62,000 bases of DNA from Zygnema cylindricum (Eukaryota > Streptophyta > Zygnematophyceae > Zygnematales > Zygnemataceae): assembly GCA_037447655.1 (NCBI GenBank), contig JBBHKE010000114.1, positions 1 through 62,000 on the forward strand. The letters are read 5' to 3'. This document shows, in pieces, positions 10,741-22,249 of the stretch (positions within the stretch are counted from its first letter, which is position 1; each line of letters opens with the position of its first letter). The notes under the pieces were generated by a model. The model saw only the letters and a list, made by a program, of their open reading frames with translations. It had not been told where the DNA came from and ran no database searches. The position numbers and the translations under genes are program-made.

Positions 10741-12239
10741 TTAAGTTTCAGTTTGAAGTGGAGCCTCATGCGTCTCCTCCACTTTCTTGTCATCTGAATT
10801 TCCTAAAAATTCAATTCCTTCCTTGTGTGCTTCTTGAATTAGTTCAAGGTAAGGATTAAAATCCAGATCCGGGACTATCCTGATTTTAAATTCTTTGGTG
10901 TATTTAAACGGATCTATGGATTTTACTTCATCCATAACTACAATGTGTTTGGCTAAGAATATATCCTTTTTCTTTTTATCATACACTCGCTATCCTTTGC
11001 TATCTTCACCATATCCGACCAAGTATCCAAGCTTTCCTCTTCTTTCTAACTTCCACTTTGTTTTGTCATTATCCAAGCTAAACACTTGACTTCCAAACAC
11101 TCTCAAACTAGATAAATCTAGTTTTTCGCCGGTCCACCTCTCATATGGAGTTTCATTTTTATTAGCTGAAGTTAGAATCCTATTTTTGATGAAGTTTGCA
11201 TAATTCATAGCTTCCGCCCGAAACCGCAAGCCTATCTTCTTATCAGTTAGCATACGCCTTGACATATCACCAAGTGTTCTATTTAGTCTTTCGGCTACTC
11301 CATTTTGCTCTGGAGTATCGAAAACAGTTTTCTGATGATGAATTCCTTCGTTTATTAAAAACTCTTTAAACTCATTTTAGGTGTACTCCCCCCCATTATC
11401 ACTTCTTTCTTCTTTTATGGAGGTCTCATGAAGTTTCTCATTCCAAACTTTATATTCGTTAAAGTACCGCAACACTTCTGACTTATGATTAATAAAGTAT
11501 ACCTTAGTATATCTAGACCAGTCATCCTTGATGGTCAGCATATACCTTTTCCCTCCGTGTGAGAGATATCTCGCCGGTCCCCACACATCTGTGTATACAA
11601 GATCCAAGACCTTCTCTCTCCTATAAGTAGCAACCTTTGGGAAATGAAGTCTATGGATCTTCCCTTGTGCACAACCACTACAATCATCTACCATATCAGA
11701 TTCCTCAAACTTTATCCCATCCACTATTCTTTTGGTCTTCATTTCTCTTAATCTATCTAGATGCACATGTCCAAGTCTCTTATGCCACAACATAATATCA
11801 CTTACACAAGAGTAGAGGGCACCTTTCTTTTCATTGCAAAGTACAATTCTGAACATTCCCTGGCTACCTTTTTCAGCTATGAAATAGACCTCACCATCAA
11901 AGCTAACAGTGAACCTTCCTTTCTTAGTTCTTGTGACAAAATCTTTCTCATCTTAGACAGCTAAAGAGATCAGATATTTGCTAAGCTGAGGTATACATAG
12001 CACATCTAAAGAGTGACAATGGAGATTTTCCCTTGAACTATGACCTTTAGATCCACTGATCCTACAAGGTTTGTAGTCAGACTTCTATCATCCCCAAATT
12101 TTTTCTCAACAGTGGGGATCTTCCTCAACTTTGTAAACCACCTTTTGTCTTTGCACATATGCATAGATGCTCCCGAATCGATGATCCACCCTTCCTCTGA
12201 GGGTTCTTTCTTACCTCCAAATGCTCATTTTTGCTTTCT
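10741..12239 (-). pseudogene. Copia element 1, protease and integrase
   Basis: Retropepsin-like DSGASMHMCKDK and the Copia GAG-pre-integrase word WHKRLGHVHLDRLREMK with CSGCAQGK are readable on the minus strand. The integrase core follows with YTDVWGP (first Asp) and RSDNGGEYT (second Asp). The integrase C-terminal part (YERWTGEKLDLSSLRVFGSQVF) is at 10990-11265. Multiple in-frame stops show that the copy is dead. Confidence 0.8.
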
Positions 12240-12341
12240 TGGTATTTCTACCTCATTATCTCCTTTCTTATTGTGGAGAAGCTCCTCGATCTCCTCTTTG
12301 TTGATGTTCACCTACCTGTATTTCATACTTAATTCTTCCAA

Positions 12342-12548
12342 TTAGTTGCAATCAACCATGTAATGTCCCAATGTTCTGCAAAAGTGACAAACGCCTGTCT
12401 TTGAAGCTCCCATTTCTTGTTCATTGGGTTGTCCTCCTCCTTTTCCCTTATAGATAACGCCTGAACTATCTTTTATGGCCAGCGTAGGAGGTGGGCCCAT
12501 TATTTGAAATTCTGTGAGCTCCGTTGCCCCATAGAATGCACAGTTCAC
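12342..12548 (-). pseudogene. Copia element 1, internally deleted gag
   Basis: Starts inside the 5' LTR and reads through the primer site (FQIMGPP). It then jumps to a zinc knuckle CHFCRTLGHYMVDC (CCHC pattern), so almost the whole capsid part is deleted. The LTR-resident ATG of the family has become ACG here; an upstream ATG at 12546-12548 keeps an open frame. Confidence 0.75.
12490..12504 (-). promoter_or_regulatory. Primer-binding site (half-tRNA iMet), element 1
   Basis: AATAATGGGCCCACC on the minus strand, directly after the LTR end. The core TATGGGCCCACC is degraded at one base relative to the other copies. Confidence 0.7.
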
Positions 12549-12716
12549 TAGTAGCCACTAGGATAGCATCTACCCACTTTGGTTTCCCCGATAATAACTG
12601 CCACCCTGTCAGGAATGACTTTAAGCTTCACCCTTGTGAGGACAGGACTCCCCTGAGTCCAACACGAAAAGAATCACCGAATTTGCCAGCCTGAGCAATT
12701 AGTTATGGTTGGCCAA
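12505..12716 (-). mobile_element. Truncated 5' LTR of Copia element 1
   Basis: Begins TGAAATTCTGTG in the plus orientation and matches the solo LTR at 15950-16161. It stops abruptly at 12716, where an unrelated Copia pol fragment on the plus strand begins. It contains the covarying stem-loop at 12626-12641. Confidence 0.85.
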
Positions 12717-13417
12717 ACGGTAGACGTAGCGTATCGCGAAGCCATTGGGAGTTTGATGTACCTAAGTGTTGGTACGCGGCCCGATATTTCAGCCGCCGTT
12801 TCAATTGTAAGTCGATATTCTCAAGCGCCAAAGAAATCTCATTAGGAGGCCGTCAAGCGTATATTTCGATACTTGGCGGGTACTATCGATATCAATCTTG
12901 TGTTCAAATCTAAAAGTGAGTCGTTGGAGTGCGTCGGATATTGCGACGACGTTTGGGGCAGGGTTTCGATACGGGAAAATCCACATCCGGATACGCATTC
13001 GTGTTTGGTGGAGCGACGATCTCGTGGAGTTTGCGTCTCCAACCAACTGTGGCACAAAGTTCAACGGAGGCCGAGTATATGGCGGCGTGTCACGTCAGCA
13101 AGGCGTCAATATGGATAAGGGAAATGTTAAGCGAACTTTGATTTTCGATTGGATGCTTAAAATTTTTTACGGATAGTATAAGTTCGATGACACTTGTGAA
13201 AAATCCCGTATTTCACAAACACACTAAACATATACAGATTCAATGGCATTTCGTACGAGATTTGGCAGCGGCTAAAGAAGTGGATTTTTTGTATGTATCG
13301 ACACTTGAGGAAGCTGCCGATATGCTTACTAAGACGGCGACATTTAATGTACTTTTATGAGGAAGACCTAAATTATGGTTGCTCTGATATAGAAGATTCT
13401 TCAATGAAGAGGGGGAA
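12717..13417 (+). pseudogene. 3' end of pol (RNase H) from a second Copia lineage
   Basis: Readable in pieces with frameshifts: YRKAIGSLMYLSVGTRPDIS, then EAVKRIFRYLAGT, STSGYAFVFGGATISW, QSSTEAEYMAA, HKHTKHIQIQWHFVRD and TLEEAADMLTKTAT, the canonical Copia RNase H order. A purine tract AAGAGGGGGAA follows and then an LTR. The wording differs clearly from the other Copias here, so it is a separate lineage, 5'-truncated at the join with element 1. Confidence 0.85.
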
Positions 13418-13990
13418 TGTTATGATTCATTGAAAGAATCGTACGCGTGCGAAATCGGCTCAATTTCGCAAGTGTACTTTTTAGAATGAATCGCGAAAGT
13501 ACTATTTCGTGAAAGTACTAGATTGTTTGTTTCGCGAAACATTTGTCGTTTCGTTTCGCGTCTAGAATTGTCGTACGTCTAGTTTAGTGCGATAATACTT
13601 TTAGAATTGTCTAGTACTTTCGTTTTGGTTTGTCGTTTTGCAATGTTTGAGTCCTTAAGGAAATTTAGAGTGATCTAGTGTAATGTGTGGACAGGTGGCA
13701 CATTTCTAGAGGTTTCTTGGCGGCGGATGGTTACACGTGCCGCGCCATGGCTAGTGTGTTATTTAAGGGTAACCATGGACTCGTGTAAAATCAATCAACG
13801 ATCAATTGGAGATATATATGGAGGAATAGAAGAGATAGAAGAGAAGTTGTAATTTCGGTTTTTTATTAATATGAGAAATTTTCTGAAATGTCTCTTCAAT
13901 GTTGATTCAATGTTTTGCAATCTGAATGCTTCTGCTGCAATAATTATTTGTTAGTGAGCTCTGAGTTTATTATCGATCCTTTCACTAACA
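13418..13990 (+). mobile_element. LTR of the second Copia lineage
   Basis: Starts TGTTATGATTC directly after the polypurine tract and ends CACTAACA, giving the inverted tips TGTTA/TAACA. It is 573 bases long. A TATA-like TATTTAAG lies near 13759, and CGAAA-type inverted repeats lie near 13500-13560. Confidence 0.8.
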
Positions 13991-15065
13991 AGTTGGCGTC
14001 AGTCTTACAAATGCATCTAAGTTTGCCTCACCCTCCACCTGTAAGGAGTCTTCTTTGTGTTTGAGACCAAGCTATTGACTTAGACAGATTTATTCACTTT
14101 ATTGCTCGTTTGGAAGGGATCTTACTAACTATTGCGCATGATTTGGTGCACGATGTGTGACTAGCGTGGAAAAAACTATATTTTTGAATAACAGGTTTCT
14201 TCGTAGCCCTCGGTTAGCCTTGGTTTTCCTCCATGCTAGAATGAGGAACCTTGGTGATATAGTTGTAACGGATCCGACTCCAATTGGAAAACACATTTCT
14301 TCTCGCGCAGTATTGCATATGGACATGGTTGCTCGTGACGCGATGAATTCAAGCAAATAAATTACAACGACCGGGGCTTGTATGTCATTGTGTTCCATTT
14401 GTAGCAGAGACTTTCGACACATCGGGCAAATTCTTTGACGAGTTTTGTGCTATGAGTTTTTTTTAAATCTAGAGGTATAGAGTCCTCCACTGATGATTTT
14501 TGTTATCTTTTACTGTCAACGTGTATGAGTTGCCCGTGAAGTACGGTGGGTCATCATTGGGGGGAGCCCCCCAAATCTCACAACCAAATGACTGATTTTC
14601 GACGTTGTGGACCTTAAGTGGTTGGGGTTGTGGTCTATCTACTGTTAGTTTCTTCTATTTGTTGGTAATCATTTTTGAAAGACAAATTAGTTATGAGAGC
14701 TACTTGTTTTAGTTAGCTCTGTCTTTTCCGTTTGTTCTCTATGCCTTCGTCGATTTTCTCTCGACCCTTATAAATCTAAATGTTATTTCTTCTTTATTTC
14801 TTTACCCATTTTGTACCTAGATAGTTCTCACGTTGCAAGTTTTTCAATAGAGATTCATTCAATTCCGCGCTTCTAGCAATGGATTATCAACATCCAAATT
14901 ATTTGCTCACTAATGCAATTATATCCCAACTTTTGAGTTTGTACCCATTCAATTGAATCAAGTTTTGACCAAGCTATTTCAAGCTTTACTTCGTACTTTT
15001 TCTTCAAAAATTTCGGATTTCTTTACACTAAAATTAGGATGAAAAACCATTGGCTCACTTCTACA
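13991..15065. other. Unassigned DNA
   Basis: No gene, domain or repeat boundary recognised. Open frames around 14129-14422 show no known motif. Confidence 0.4.
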
Positions 15066-15845
15066 GTTGGAAGGACATTCTAAATTACATTATCATAAAT
15101 GGTTGCAAGAGAGGAAACGACAAAGAAGTAGAGGGAGAGGAAGAGGTAGAGAGAGAGCATATTCTCGGTTACGTCACTAGACATGGGGGCGGGATAAGAA
15201 AAAAAAGAGAGGGAGAGCGGGAGGAAAAGAGAGAGAGAGGGAGACAGCGAGGAAATGATAGAAAAAAGAGTGGAAGAGGGAGAGGAAGAGGGGAAGAGAG
15301 AGAGGACATTCTCGATTACGTTACCAAAATTGGTGGCGGGATAGGAAAAGAGGAGAAAGAGAACGAGAGGGAGAGGAAGAGAGAGAGAGGGAGAGGACAT
15401 ATTCGGTTACATTACCAAAAATGGTGGTGGGAGAGGTAAAGAGAGAGAGAGAGGGAGAGGGAGAGGAAAAAGAGGAGAGAGTGAGAGACAAGGAGAGGAA
15501 AACGAGAAGAGAGAGGGAGAGAAAGAGGAAAAAAAGGAGAGAGTGAGAGAGAGGGAGAGTAAAAGGAGGAGAGAGAGGGAGAAGGAGAGGAGGAGGTGGA
15601 GAGAGAGGACATTTTTGGTCATGTCACCAAAAATGGTGGCGCGAGAAAGAAAAAGAGAGAAGGAGAGGAAGAGGGAGAGAGAGAGGACATTCTTCGTTAT
15701 GTTACCAAAAATGGTTGCAAGAGAGGAAAAGAGAGAGAGAGGGAGAAAGAGAGAGAGCGAGAGAGAAAGAGGGAGAGGGAGAGGAAGAGGGAGAGGGAGA
15801 GGACACTCTCGGTTACTTTACCAAAAATGGTGGCGCGAGACTAAA
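15066..15845. repeat. Seven-unit array: 44-base core plus GA-rich spacers
   Basis: A core of the form GAGGACATTCTCGGTTACGT followed by TACCAAAAATGGTGGCG recurs near 15073, 15155, 15303, 15393, 15605, 15685 and 15798. Purine-only spacers of variable length ((GA)n, GGGAGA) separate the cores. In the plus frames it reads as EREDILGYVTKNGG plus Arg/Glu/Lys-rich linkers, but units are not all in one frame, so it is listed as a repeat rather than a gene. Confidence 0.85.
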
Positions 15846-15949
15846 TGTGAGAGAGGGAGAGGGAGATCGTCGAACGGCAAAATTGCACTGGCCGAGAGAA
15901 GAGCCTAGTGGAATGAGATTAGGCATTCCTCCACATTAGGGATGACTTC

Positions 15950-16843
15950 TGAAATTCTGTGAGCTTCGTTGCCCCACAGAATGCACAGTTCACAAGTAGC
16001 CACTACGATAGCATCAACCCACTTTGGTTTCCCCGATAATAACTGCCACCTTGGCAGACAATGACTCTGACCAGCCTCACCCCTGTGAGGACAAGACTCC
16101 CTTGAGTCCAACGCAAAAAGAATCACCGAATTCGCTCCCTTGAGCAATTAGTTATGGTTGGCCAAATACAACCTATTTATACAGAAGGTCACCTGGAGAG
16201 AGGCGCCTCAAATATTACTAAGTCCTAGTCTGCCTCCTCTCAGCTACCTATTACTAAACCCTAGTCCAATAGGAACCCTATATATTACAAAAGGTACAGT
16301 TGCTGATGTGCTTATTTTACAACCATTGTACAACATGGCCTTAAAGTGACGCCTGTCGAATCAGGAGCCATGGTTCCTCCTCCAATCTTTGTGGTATCCA
16401 AATAGTGTGACGCCACGTGGCATTGCGTGAAAATATTTCCAAAGGCCGCCAAAAGCGCATTCCAGGTGGCGGCTACAACGAAGGCCGTCCGATCAATTAA
16501 ATTTACACAGTTCAGATTTGCGTTCGTGCATGAATTGTTTTATATACGTCTCGTAGTCTGTTTGGTGTGAATTTGCCGATGTGTCACAATTTAATTACGT
16601 ATCAAATCTAATACGTTCATCGTTTCGTAGTGCCTTAATGGTTAAGGCATCCAGCTATTGATAATCTATAGGTCACAGGTTCAAATATAGCTGAAGGCAC
16701 AAATTTGGTAAAATACCACTCTACTTTAGTCAGCACCTTCTAAATAGGAGCGGTCATGGCATGTTTTTCATTCTCTTTCTCTCTCTCTCCCTCTCTCTCT
16801 CGTTTAAAAAATTGAGACAAGATATAAATTATTTTTTTCAACA
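15950..16843 (-). mobile_element. Solo LTR of the Copia element 1 family
   Basis: Plus orientation TGAAATTCTGTG...TTCAACA, i.e. TG...CA on the minus strand, 894 bases. The first ~210 bases are nearly the same as 12505-12716. It carries the paired stem-loops (16075-16090 and 16095-16108) and a tRNA-like segment (16630-16700). No flanking duplication was found (ACTTC on one side, AAACT on the other), so deletions or recombination have affected the edges. Confidence 0.75.
16630..16700 (+). other. tRNA-like sequence inside the solo LTR
   Basis: The outer seven bases pair perfectly (GTGCCTT with AAGGCAC). An A-box-like TTAATGGTTAAGGC and a B-box-like GGTTCAAATAT are spaced as in tRNA genes. The anticodon arm does not fold properly; instead CAGCTAT pairs with ATAGCTG, extending the outer stem. 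It is a tRNA-derived relic, antisense to LTR transcription, not a working tRNA gene. Confidence 0.6.
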
Positions 16844-18283
16844 AAACTGAAGCCACATAATACCATTGAGAGATATAAGGCTCGTGTGGTAGCAAAGGGA
16901 TTTACCCAAAAAGAGGGGATTGACTATGAGAAGACGTTTGCTCCAATTGTTCGGTTCCCATCAGTAAGGATTCTCCTAAGTCTAATAGCAACGCAAGACA
17001 TGGAAATTTATCAAATAGATATTAAGACCCCATTTCTCAATGGTGAGTTAGAGGAAGAAATCTTCATGCGGCAACTAGAGGGATTAGTGGAGAATGGGGA
17101 AGAGAGCAAAGTCTGCAAGCTCATAAAGTCCTTATATGGACTTAAGCAGGCTCTCGACAGTGGAAAAAGAAACTAGATGAGTTTCTCACCGGTCTACGAT
17201 ATATTTTGATCATCTCTGACCATTCTATCTATATGTTTGAAGATGAGAATAGTGTGAGTTTCATTACAATTTATGTGGATGTCTGCTGGTGTAAAGTAAG
17301 TCTTTGGAAAAGATCAATAAGTTAATGAAAAATCTTATAAGCAGATTTGATATGAACAATTTAAAGGAGGCAAGGTATATTTTGGGAATCCAAATGGAGA
17401 GAGATAGGGGGAAAAATGTTATCAGACTTACTCAAAAGGAAGCAATAGGTAATATGTTTGAGAAGTTCTAGATGAAAAAGGCAAACAGTTGTACCACTCC
17501 CATGGACCTGAAGAAACTAAGTGATGGGAGTGTAGAAGGAGGAGTGATAATCTTAGATGATCAAATGAGTCTAGAGGGGGAGAGTTTTTGAAGTCTATTC
17601 CTTACAGACAGGTCCTAGGAAGTTTGATTTTCTTTATGAACTGTACAAGAAAAGACATAGCGGCAGCAGTAAGAGTCCTCAGTAGGAGTCTTAACGATCT
17701 TAGGAAGTGAGATTGGGAGGCAGCCAAGAGAGTCATGAGATATCTGGTAGGAACCAGAGAGTTATGGTTGTATTTGGGAGGGGAGCACACTGATATCACT
17801 ACTTGGAGTGATGCCAGATATGGGGATGCACCTATGAGAAGATGCACTTCTAGGTATGTGTTCTAAGTGGGGGAAGGTGCTTGCTCTTAGAGCACTAAGC
17901 AACAAAAGGTGGTTGCTCAGTCTACTATGGAGGCTTAGTATATGGTCTCTTATTCTATTGTGAAAGAGTTAATGTGGGTCAAGTCATTGTTGTAAAAATT
18001 GGGGTATATGAAAGAGGGAAAATATTTAGTTTTCTGTGATAATCAGTCTGCCATTGCTATTGTAGCGAATCCAAAACATCATTTTAAGGCTAAGCTTTGG
18101 ACATAAGATTGAGCTTCGTGAGGGAAAAGATTGAAAATAAAATTGTAAATCTTGTGTATAAATCCGACGAAGAAATTGTGGCTGACATGATGCCCAAACG
18201 TGTGCCCTCTCCCAAGTTAAAATAATATAGGGTAAAATGTGGATTAACAGAAAAGTTAAAATTAGACTAGAAAATAAGGGGAG
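16844..18283 (+). pseudogene. Copia pol 3' half (RT and RNase H), degenerate
   Basis: Begins at TIERYKARVVAKGFTQKEGI and carries MEIYQIDIKTPFLNGELEEE, then a frameshift. DMNNLKEARYILGIQMERD-type sequence, the RNase H region (TWSDARYGDAPMRRC, then a FCDNQSAIAI-type word) and the terminal GGGGAG purine tract are recognisable across stops and frameshifts. The upstream half of the element is absent: the solo LTR abuts it directly. Confidence 0.85.
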
Positions 18284-19291
18284 TGCTGAAATAACTAGTC
18301 TTTGGGTATTTTCTAGGTCTAAATAGATTAGCGAAAAAAGACAAGAAAAGTGCATTAGCCTGTCTCCATCTCTTCTCTCTTACCCCCATACTTGTTGTAG
18401 TCAATGAAAGAGAGAGAGAGAGAGAGAGTGATGGAGCCATGGCTGCCTCAGCTCCATAGGCAGGACTAAAGAGTGACTTATGTTACTGTCAACAAAAGGT
18501 TGAGTCCGGCAGGACTCGAACCTCCGACCAACAGAGCGCGGCGAAGCCGTTAGCTCTAACCAGTCTGTCATAAAAGCCCGTTAGGATACATAGGGTTTGA
18601 TGTCTATTTAATCTTGTGTACGGTCTTGAAACTGATTAACTAAAATATGAACGAAGTAACATAAAACTAATTAAAGGTTAGTGCGAACGTCATTTCGCAC
18701 GAAACAAATGAATCGAACATTTGTTTCGACGACTAAAATTCAATCTCATATTTTAATCCTACGGCATACATCGCTGCCGAGATCCCGGAATGGTCACTTT
18801 GGCGTTTATAGACGTGGCATGACCTGGCGCCACGTGGAGGGAAAACATTTGGTCGTAGGAATTCGGGGGAGCGTACGGATGAGTGAAAGGTTGACACGCG
18901 TCCACTCAGCGGCTTTGTTGTATAGAGGCCGTACAGAAAAGACATCGACCGTAGAACCTTTCTTTCCTTTACAATTATGTGATTGAGTCGTACATTAGTA
19001 GATAGGGGTTGTGAGAGGGAAGTAGGACCCGACATATTTTTAGACAGTCACCTCTCCCTTGGGAGCTTTGTATTAATTGGCATCTTTGCCACCTTATAAC
19101 TTATCGGTTGGTTGACCGTTTTCAGTGATTCTTTTTGATACAGACTCAGGGGAGTCCAAGCTGCACTTCGGTGCAGCCAGACTATCAATTTGCACTCTTG
19201 GGCATCAGTGGTTGCGGCTTGAAGTGGGTTAGTTAAAAGCTATCTAGAGGCTTGTTGAATTATGTAGTCCAATGGAGGACAGAGAATTGCA
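18284..19291 (+). mobile_element. 3' LTR of the 16.8-kb Copia copy
   Basis: Starts TGCTGAAATAAC right after AAAATAAGGGGAG and ends ATGGAGGACAGAGAATTGCA, again keeping the gag start codon inside the LTR. It has the antisense B-box GGACTCGAACC (18512-18522) and the two stem-loops at 19143-19156 and 19160-19177, the latter with a TTCG loop. It is 1008 bases long, close to the LTRs of the 56-kb element. Confidence 0.85.
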
Positions 19292-20130
19292 AGTCCCACA
19301 CATCACGACAAAGATTCTCCAAAAGAAGGCTTGTTGGAATTTTCTTGGGTTTTTATCAGGAGACAGTACAGTAAAGCAACCTGTCTTTTTCGGCCCGAAG
19401 TGCCTTATACATCATAGTTCGTCCGGTTTCAAGACCAGAGGTCAACGCTATCAAATTAGCCAATCAACAAAGAGTAGGTGTTAATGAATTGATTTCAGAC
19501 CAAATCATCCGTACTACACTTGGGGCAAAAAGTTCTACTCCAAATTGCGGCTAGATCTGCAGCCTAAAGTCAAAGTTGGTTTCACTATTAAACCACAAAC
19601 GAGCCTAACTTCTCCCACATGTAATTAATGGAATAAAATGCTATAGGACTCAAAATTAGTTTATTAACACTAAAGCCATAACAAAACAACGTCGGAAACG
19701 ACCTGGCTTCCACAACGCACCCCATTATGGTGCAGCAAGTTCATGCTCCACCATCACCTGAGACGCACAATTCTTGGTCCGGTCTCCCCGCCGAATAGCG
19801 GCAGCGGGTTAAGGGAGATCCATGATTTGCTGTTTGTTTCTCCCGTGTACACAAAACCCACAAGGCCAGGGGTTCAAATCCTGGATAGACAGGTGTGCCG
19901 TCCACGGTTGGACAGCTGTCAGTGGCCTTAGAAAATATAGGAGGTTTACGTTTACTTTATGGGAGTCTCCAAATGATTCTAGAGGCACGAGCTTTGCAGG
20001 ATAGTGATTTGCGTTCTTGTTACTAAATCCCCCGTGTATGTATACCAACAAGAGACAATGGAGCCCGCATGGGAAATCAAGCGTGGGGAGGTGAAAAGAT
20101 ACCCTATCCCCTCCTCTAGGGCTGATATCC
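19292..20130 (-). mobile_element. Probable 3' untranslated region/LTR of the gypsy element
   Basis: It lies directly downstream (minus strand) of the gypsy pol end. A purine tract (AGAGGAGGGGATAGGG) near 20105-20120 could be the polypurine tract, and AATAAA occurs further downstream. A B-box-like GGTTCAAATCCTGG at 19871-19884 runs antisense to the element. LTR edges could not be fixed because no second copy is in the window. Confidence 0.4.
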
Positions 20131-20589
20131 TTATTTCCTCCCCTCTAAGTCAACCTTGACTAAGATATAAATTTGCCCGCCCAATTCACAGTTCCTAGAG
20201 AACCAAAGGCCTTGGGGTTGAGTGTGCGGTTCCCAAAAGGAAAGGATACATGTTGTATGCCAGTATTGGCTGCATCTGTAACAGACCAAGGCTTGGCTGC
20301 ATCTGTCACAAACCAAGACAGATTCTAGTGAGGATGACGACGTGCAGTCCGAGGAGCAGGAAGGAGGGTCGGCAAAGTAAGTTAAATCGAAAGTGGGTTC
20401 GTCTTCCAATCCTCGAAGATGGCAAAGGGCTACATTGATGTGATTCTCCTTGATTCTTTCACCATCTTTTCCTTCCAAGGTAAGAACCTTTTTATTGGAA
20501 ACGTCCACCACTTTTAAAATCACTCGCTCGGCAGGAATATCTAACGTGTCATTTTTCTGCTGCATCCGAAAGAAAAAGTCTCTGGGCAT
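20131..20589 (-). pseudogene. Gypsy pol C-terminus with degraded PHD finger
   Basis: After the integrase core the frame reads a variable region and then PSCSSDC, LVCDRCSQ, YWHTTC and GLWFSRNC, the order of a PHD finger (Cys pair, Cys pair, Trp-His-x2-Cys, G-x-W ending in Cys). One late Cys is replaced. The CDRCSQ word is duplicated by a 27-base tandem repeat (20266-20292 and 20293-20319), which breaks normal spacing. PHD fingers bind histone H3 tails, so this module may once have guided integration to chromatin, as chromodomains do in chromoviruses. The frame ends VDLEGRK then stop. The whole is part of a dead element. Confidence 0.65.
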
Positions 20590-20769
20590 GAATCGTCGTT
20601 GCCGAGGTAATAGTTCTCACTTCTGCGGCGAGAATACCATAACTGATCTCGATGCTGCGCTGCGTGTAAATTCCCCATGGCGAGAGGCATCCTCAGTGGA
20701 ACACTTTGGCTCTGTCTGCAATCACTTTCTCGAATGTCCGCTGATTATCCATCTCCGAAAGACCACTGC

Positions 20770-21620
20770 TTAGGCCAAAGCAGCGCCGAGAAGGATGGGA
20801 TGTCGTCCAAATAAAATGAAGTAAGTGCTATAAGAGTGGAGAGAGGCTTGCCGACTGATCCTGTATCCCATGGCAATCCACGGCACCGGCCTGTCCCAGT
20901 CCCCCAAATCTTCTTCAACTGCATATTTCCGTAGTGACCGCTTCACAGTCTGTACGCACATTTCAGCCAAACCGTCGGCTTGGGGGTGGTCGCGACTGGT
21001 AAGTCGATTGTCGATGAGACATTTCCTCAAAAGGGTTGAGAATTCTCCGGCAAATTCAAATCCTTGATCTGTCAAAACTTCTCCAGGCGCTCCAAATTGT
21101 GACAACACTCTCTCAAGGAAGGCATCTACAATAGCTTTCGATTCCTTCCGTGGCAAGACTACCAATTTGATCCACTTGGAAAAATGTTTTATCATGACAA
21201 AAAAAAAGCGGTTCCCCCGTCAGCTGGTTGGAAGGCGACCCAGAAGATCCAAAGACCATCGATAGAACATTCTTTGGATGGGAAGCGAATGAAGCTCTGT
21301 CCCCCCGTTTTGTCAAAAGTTGACTTAACTCGATCGCATAAAGTGCATGTCTGTACAATCCGGTTTACTTAGGCCAGAAGCCCGTGCCACCAATAAGATC
21401 CTGTGACCAAAGATGTGGTCCGTTTCTGGCCGAAGTGACCACATTGTTGATGGAGCCAGGTGATCAAAGTTTCTCAATATCAAGGAGAGGGAACTACTTT
21501 CCTTGTCCCATCAACCCATTTTCGGAGGAGAATGCCATTGTCCCAGTCATAGGCCGCCATTGGAGTTTGCATTAGGGACAATTAAATTCTAGCCAGGTGG
21601 GGAAGGGGTGAACCCTACTG
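20770..21620 (-). pseudogene. Gypsy integrase
   Basis: The core reads HFSKWIKLVVLPRKES, VLTDQGFEFAGEF (catalytic Asp) and HPQADGLAEMCVQTVKRSLR (catalytic Glu), typical of Ty3/gypsy integrases; PWIAMGYRISRQ and LFGRHPI follow. The upstream zinc-binding part (21200-21600) is recognisable only in fragments, with stops. It lies between RNase H and the PHD module in the same minus-strand order as in intact elements. Confidence 0.85.
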
Positions 21621-22249
21621 GATGGATTGGATAGAATTGGGATTGTTCCAGATATCATTCTCTCTAGCTCCTACTGATGCCTTCCCCTCCACGTCTACTG
21701 CAAAAGTTGATAGTTCTCCCCCTGACCGGGGAAGCCATGCCAAGGTAGAGGAGGCTCGGATAATCCCCAGAGTGAGCTTGGGGTCCTCATCGTGACGAGC
21801 ACCGGTAGAGTGTAGGGTGGAGGGGTCTAGATTCCGGCTCAGTTCGTCGACATTCCCATGGATTTCACCTGCTTGACGGATAATAGTGAAATTGTATTCC
21901 TGCAAAATTAAAACCCATCTTGCGATTTTGCTGGTCAATTTACTATTTCCTTGATTTATTTAAGGGGTTGATGATCAGTGATGATGGTGAATTACACTCC
22001 ATATAGATAGGGCCAGTAATGTTTGATGGCCCACGGTGCCGCGAGAAAGCTCTCCATGGTAACTGTTATAATTTCCTTCCGCTCTGTTATTGCTCCTGCT
22101 AGCCTAAGCCACCACATATTCTGCCCCTGCATCATCTATTTGTGCCAAAACTGCCCCAAATCCAAACTTGCTCCAATCGGTGTAAAAGAAGAAAGGTTTA
22201 TGATGATCGGGAATCTAGAGTACTGATGTTGCTTCAGGGCATCTATCAA
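21621..22249 (-). pseudogene. Gypsy RNase H
   Basis: KIARWVLILQEYNFTIIRQAG and GNVDELSRN are the classic end of the Ty3/gypsy RNase H domain. The segment toward 22249 carries the earlier RNase H part, broken by stops. Confidence 0.8.

Noticed and set aside
12842-13176. Several overlapping frames in 12801-13176
   Set aside because: Alternative readings of the frameshifted Copia RNase H; only the motif-bearing frames are kept.
15050-15939. Arg/Glu-rich open frames in the GA array
   Set aside because: Open because GA repeats lack stops; units are not in a single frame and no start context or splice structure is visible.
20450-20773. Plus-strand 107-codon frame over the gypsy integrase/C-terminus
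   Set aside because: Antisense shadow of the minus-strand gypsy pol.
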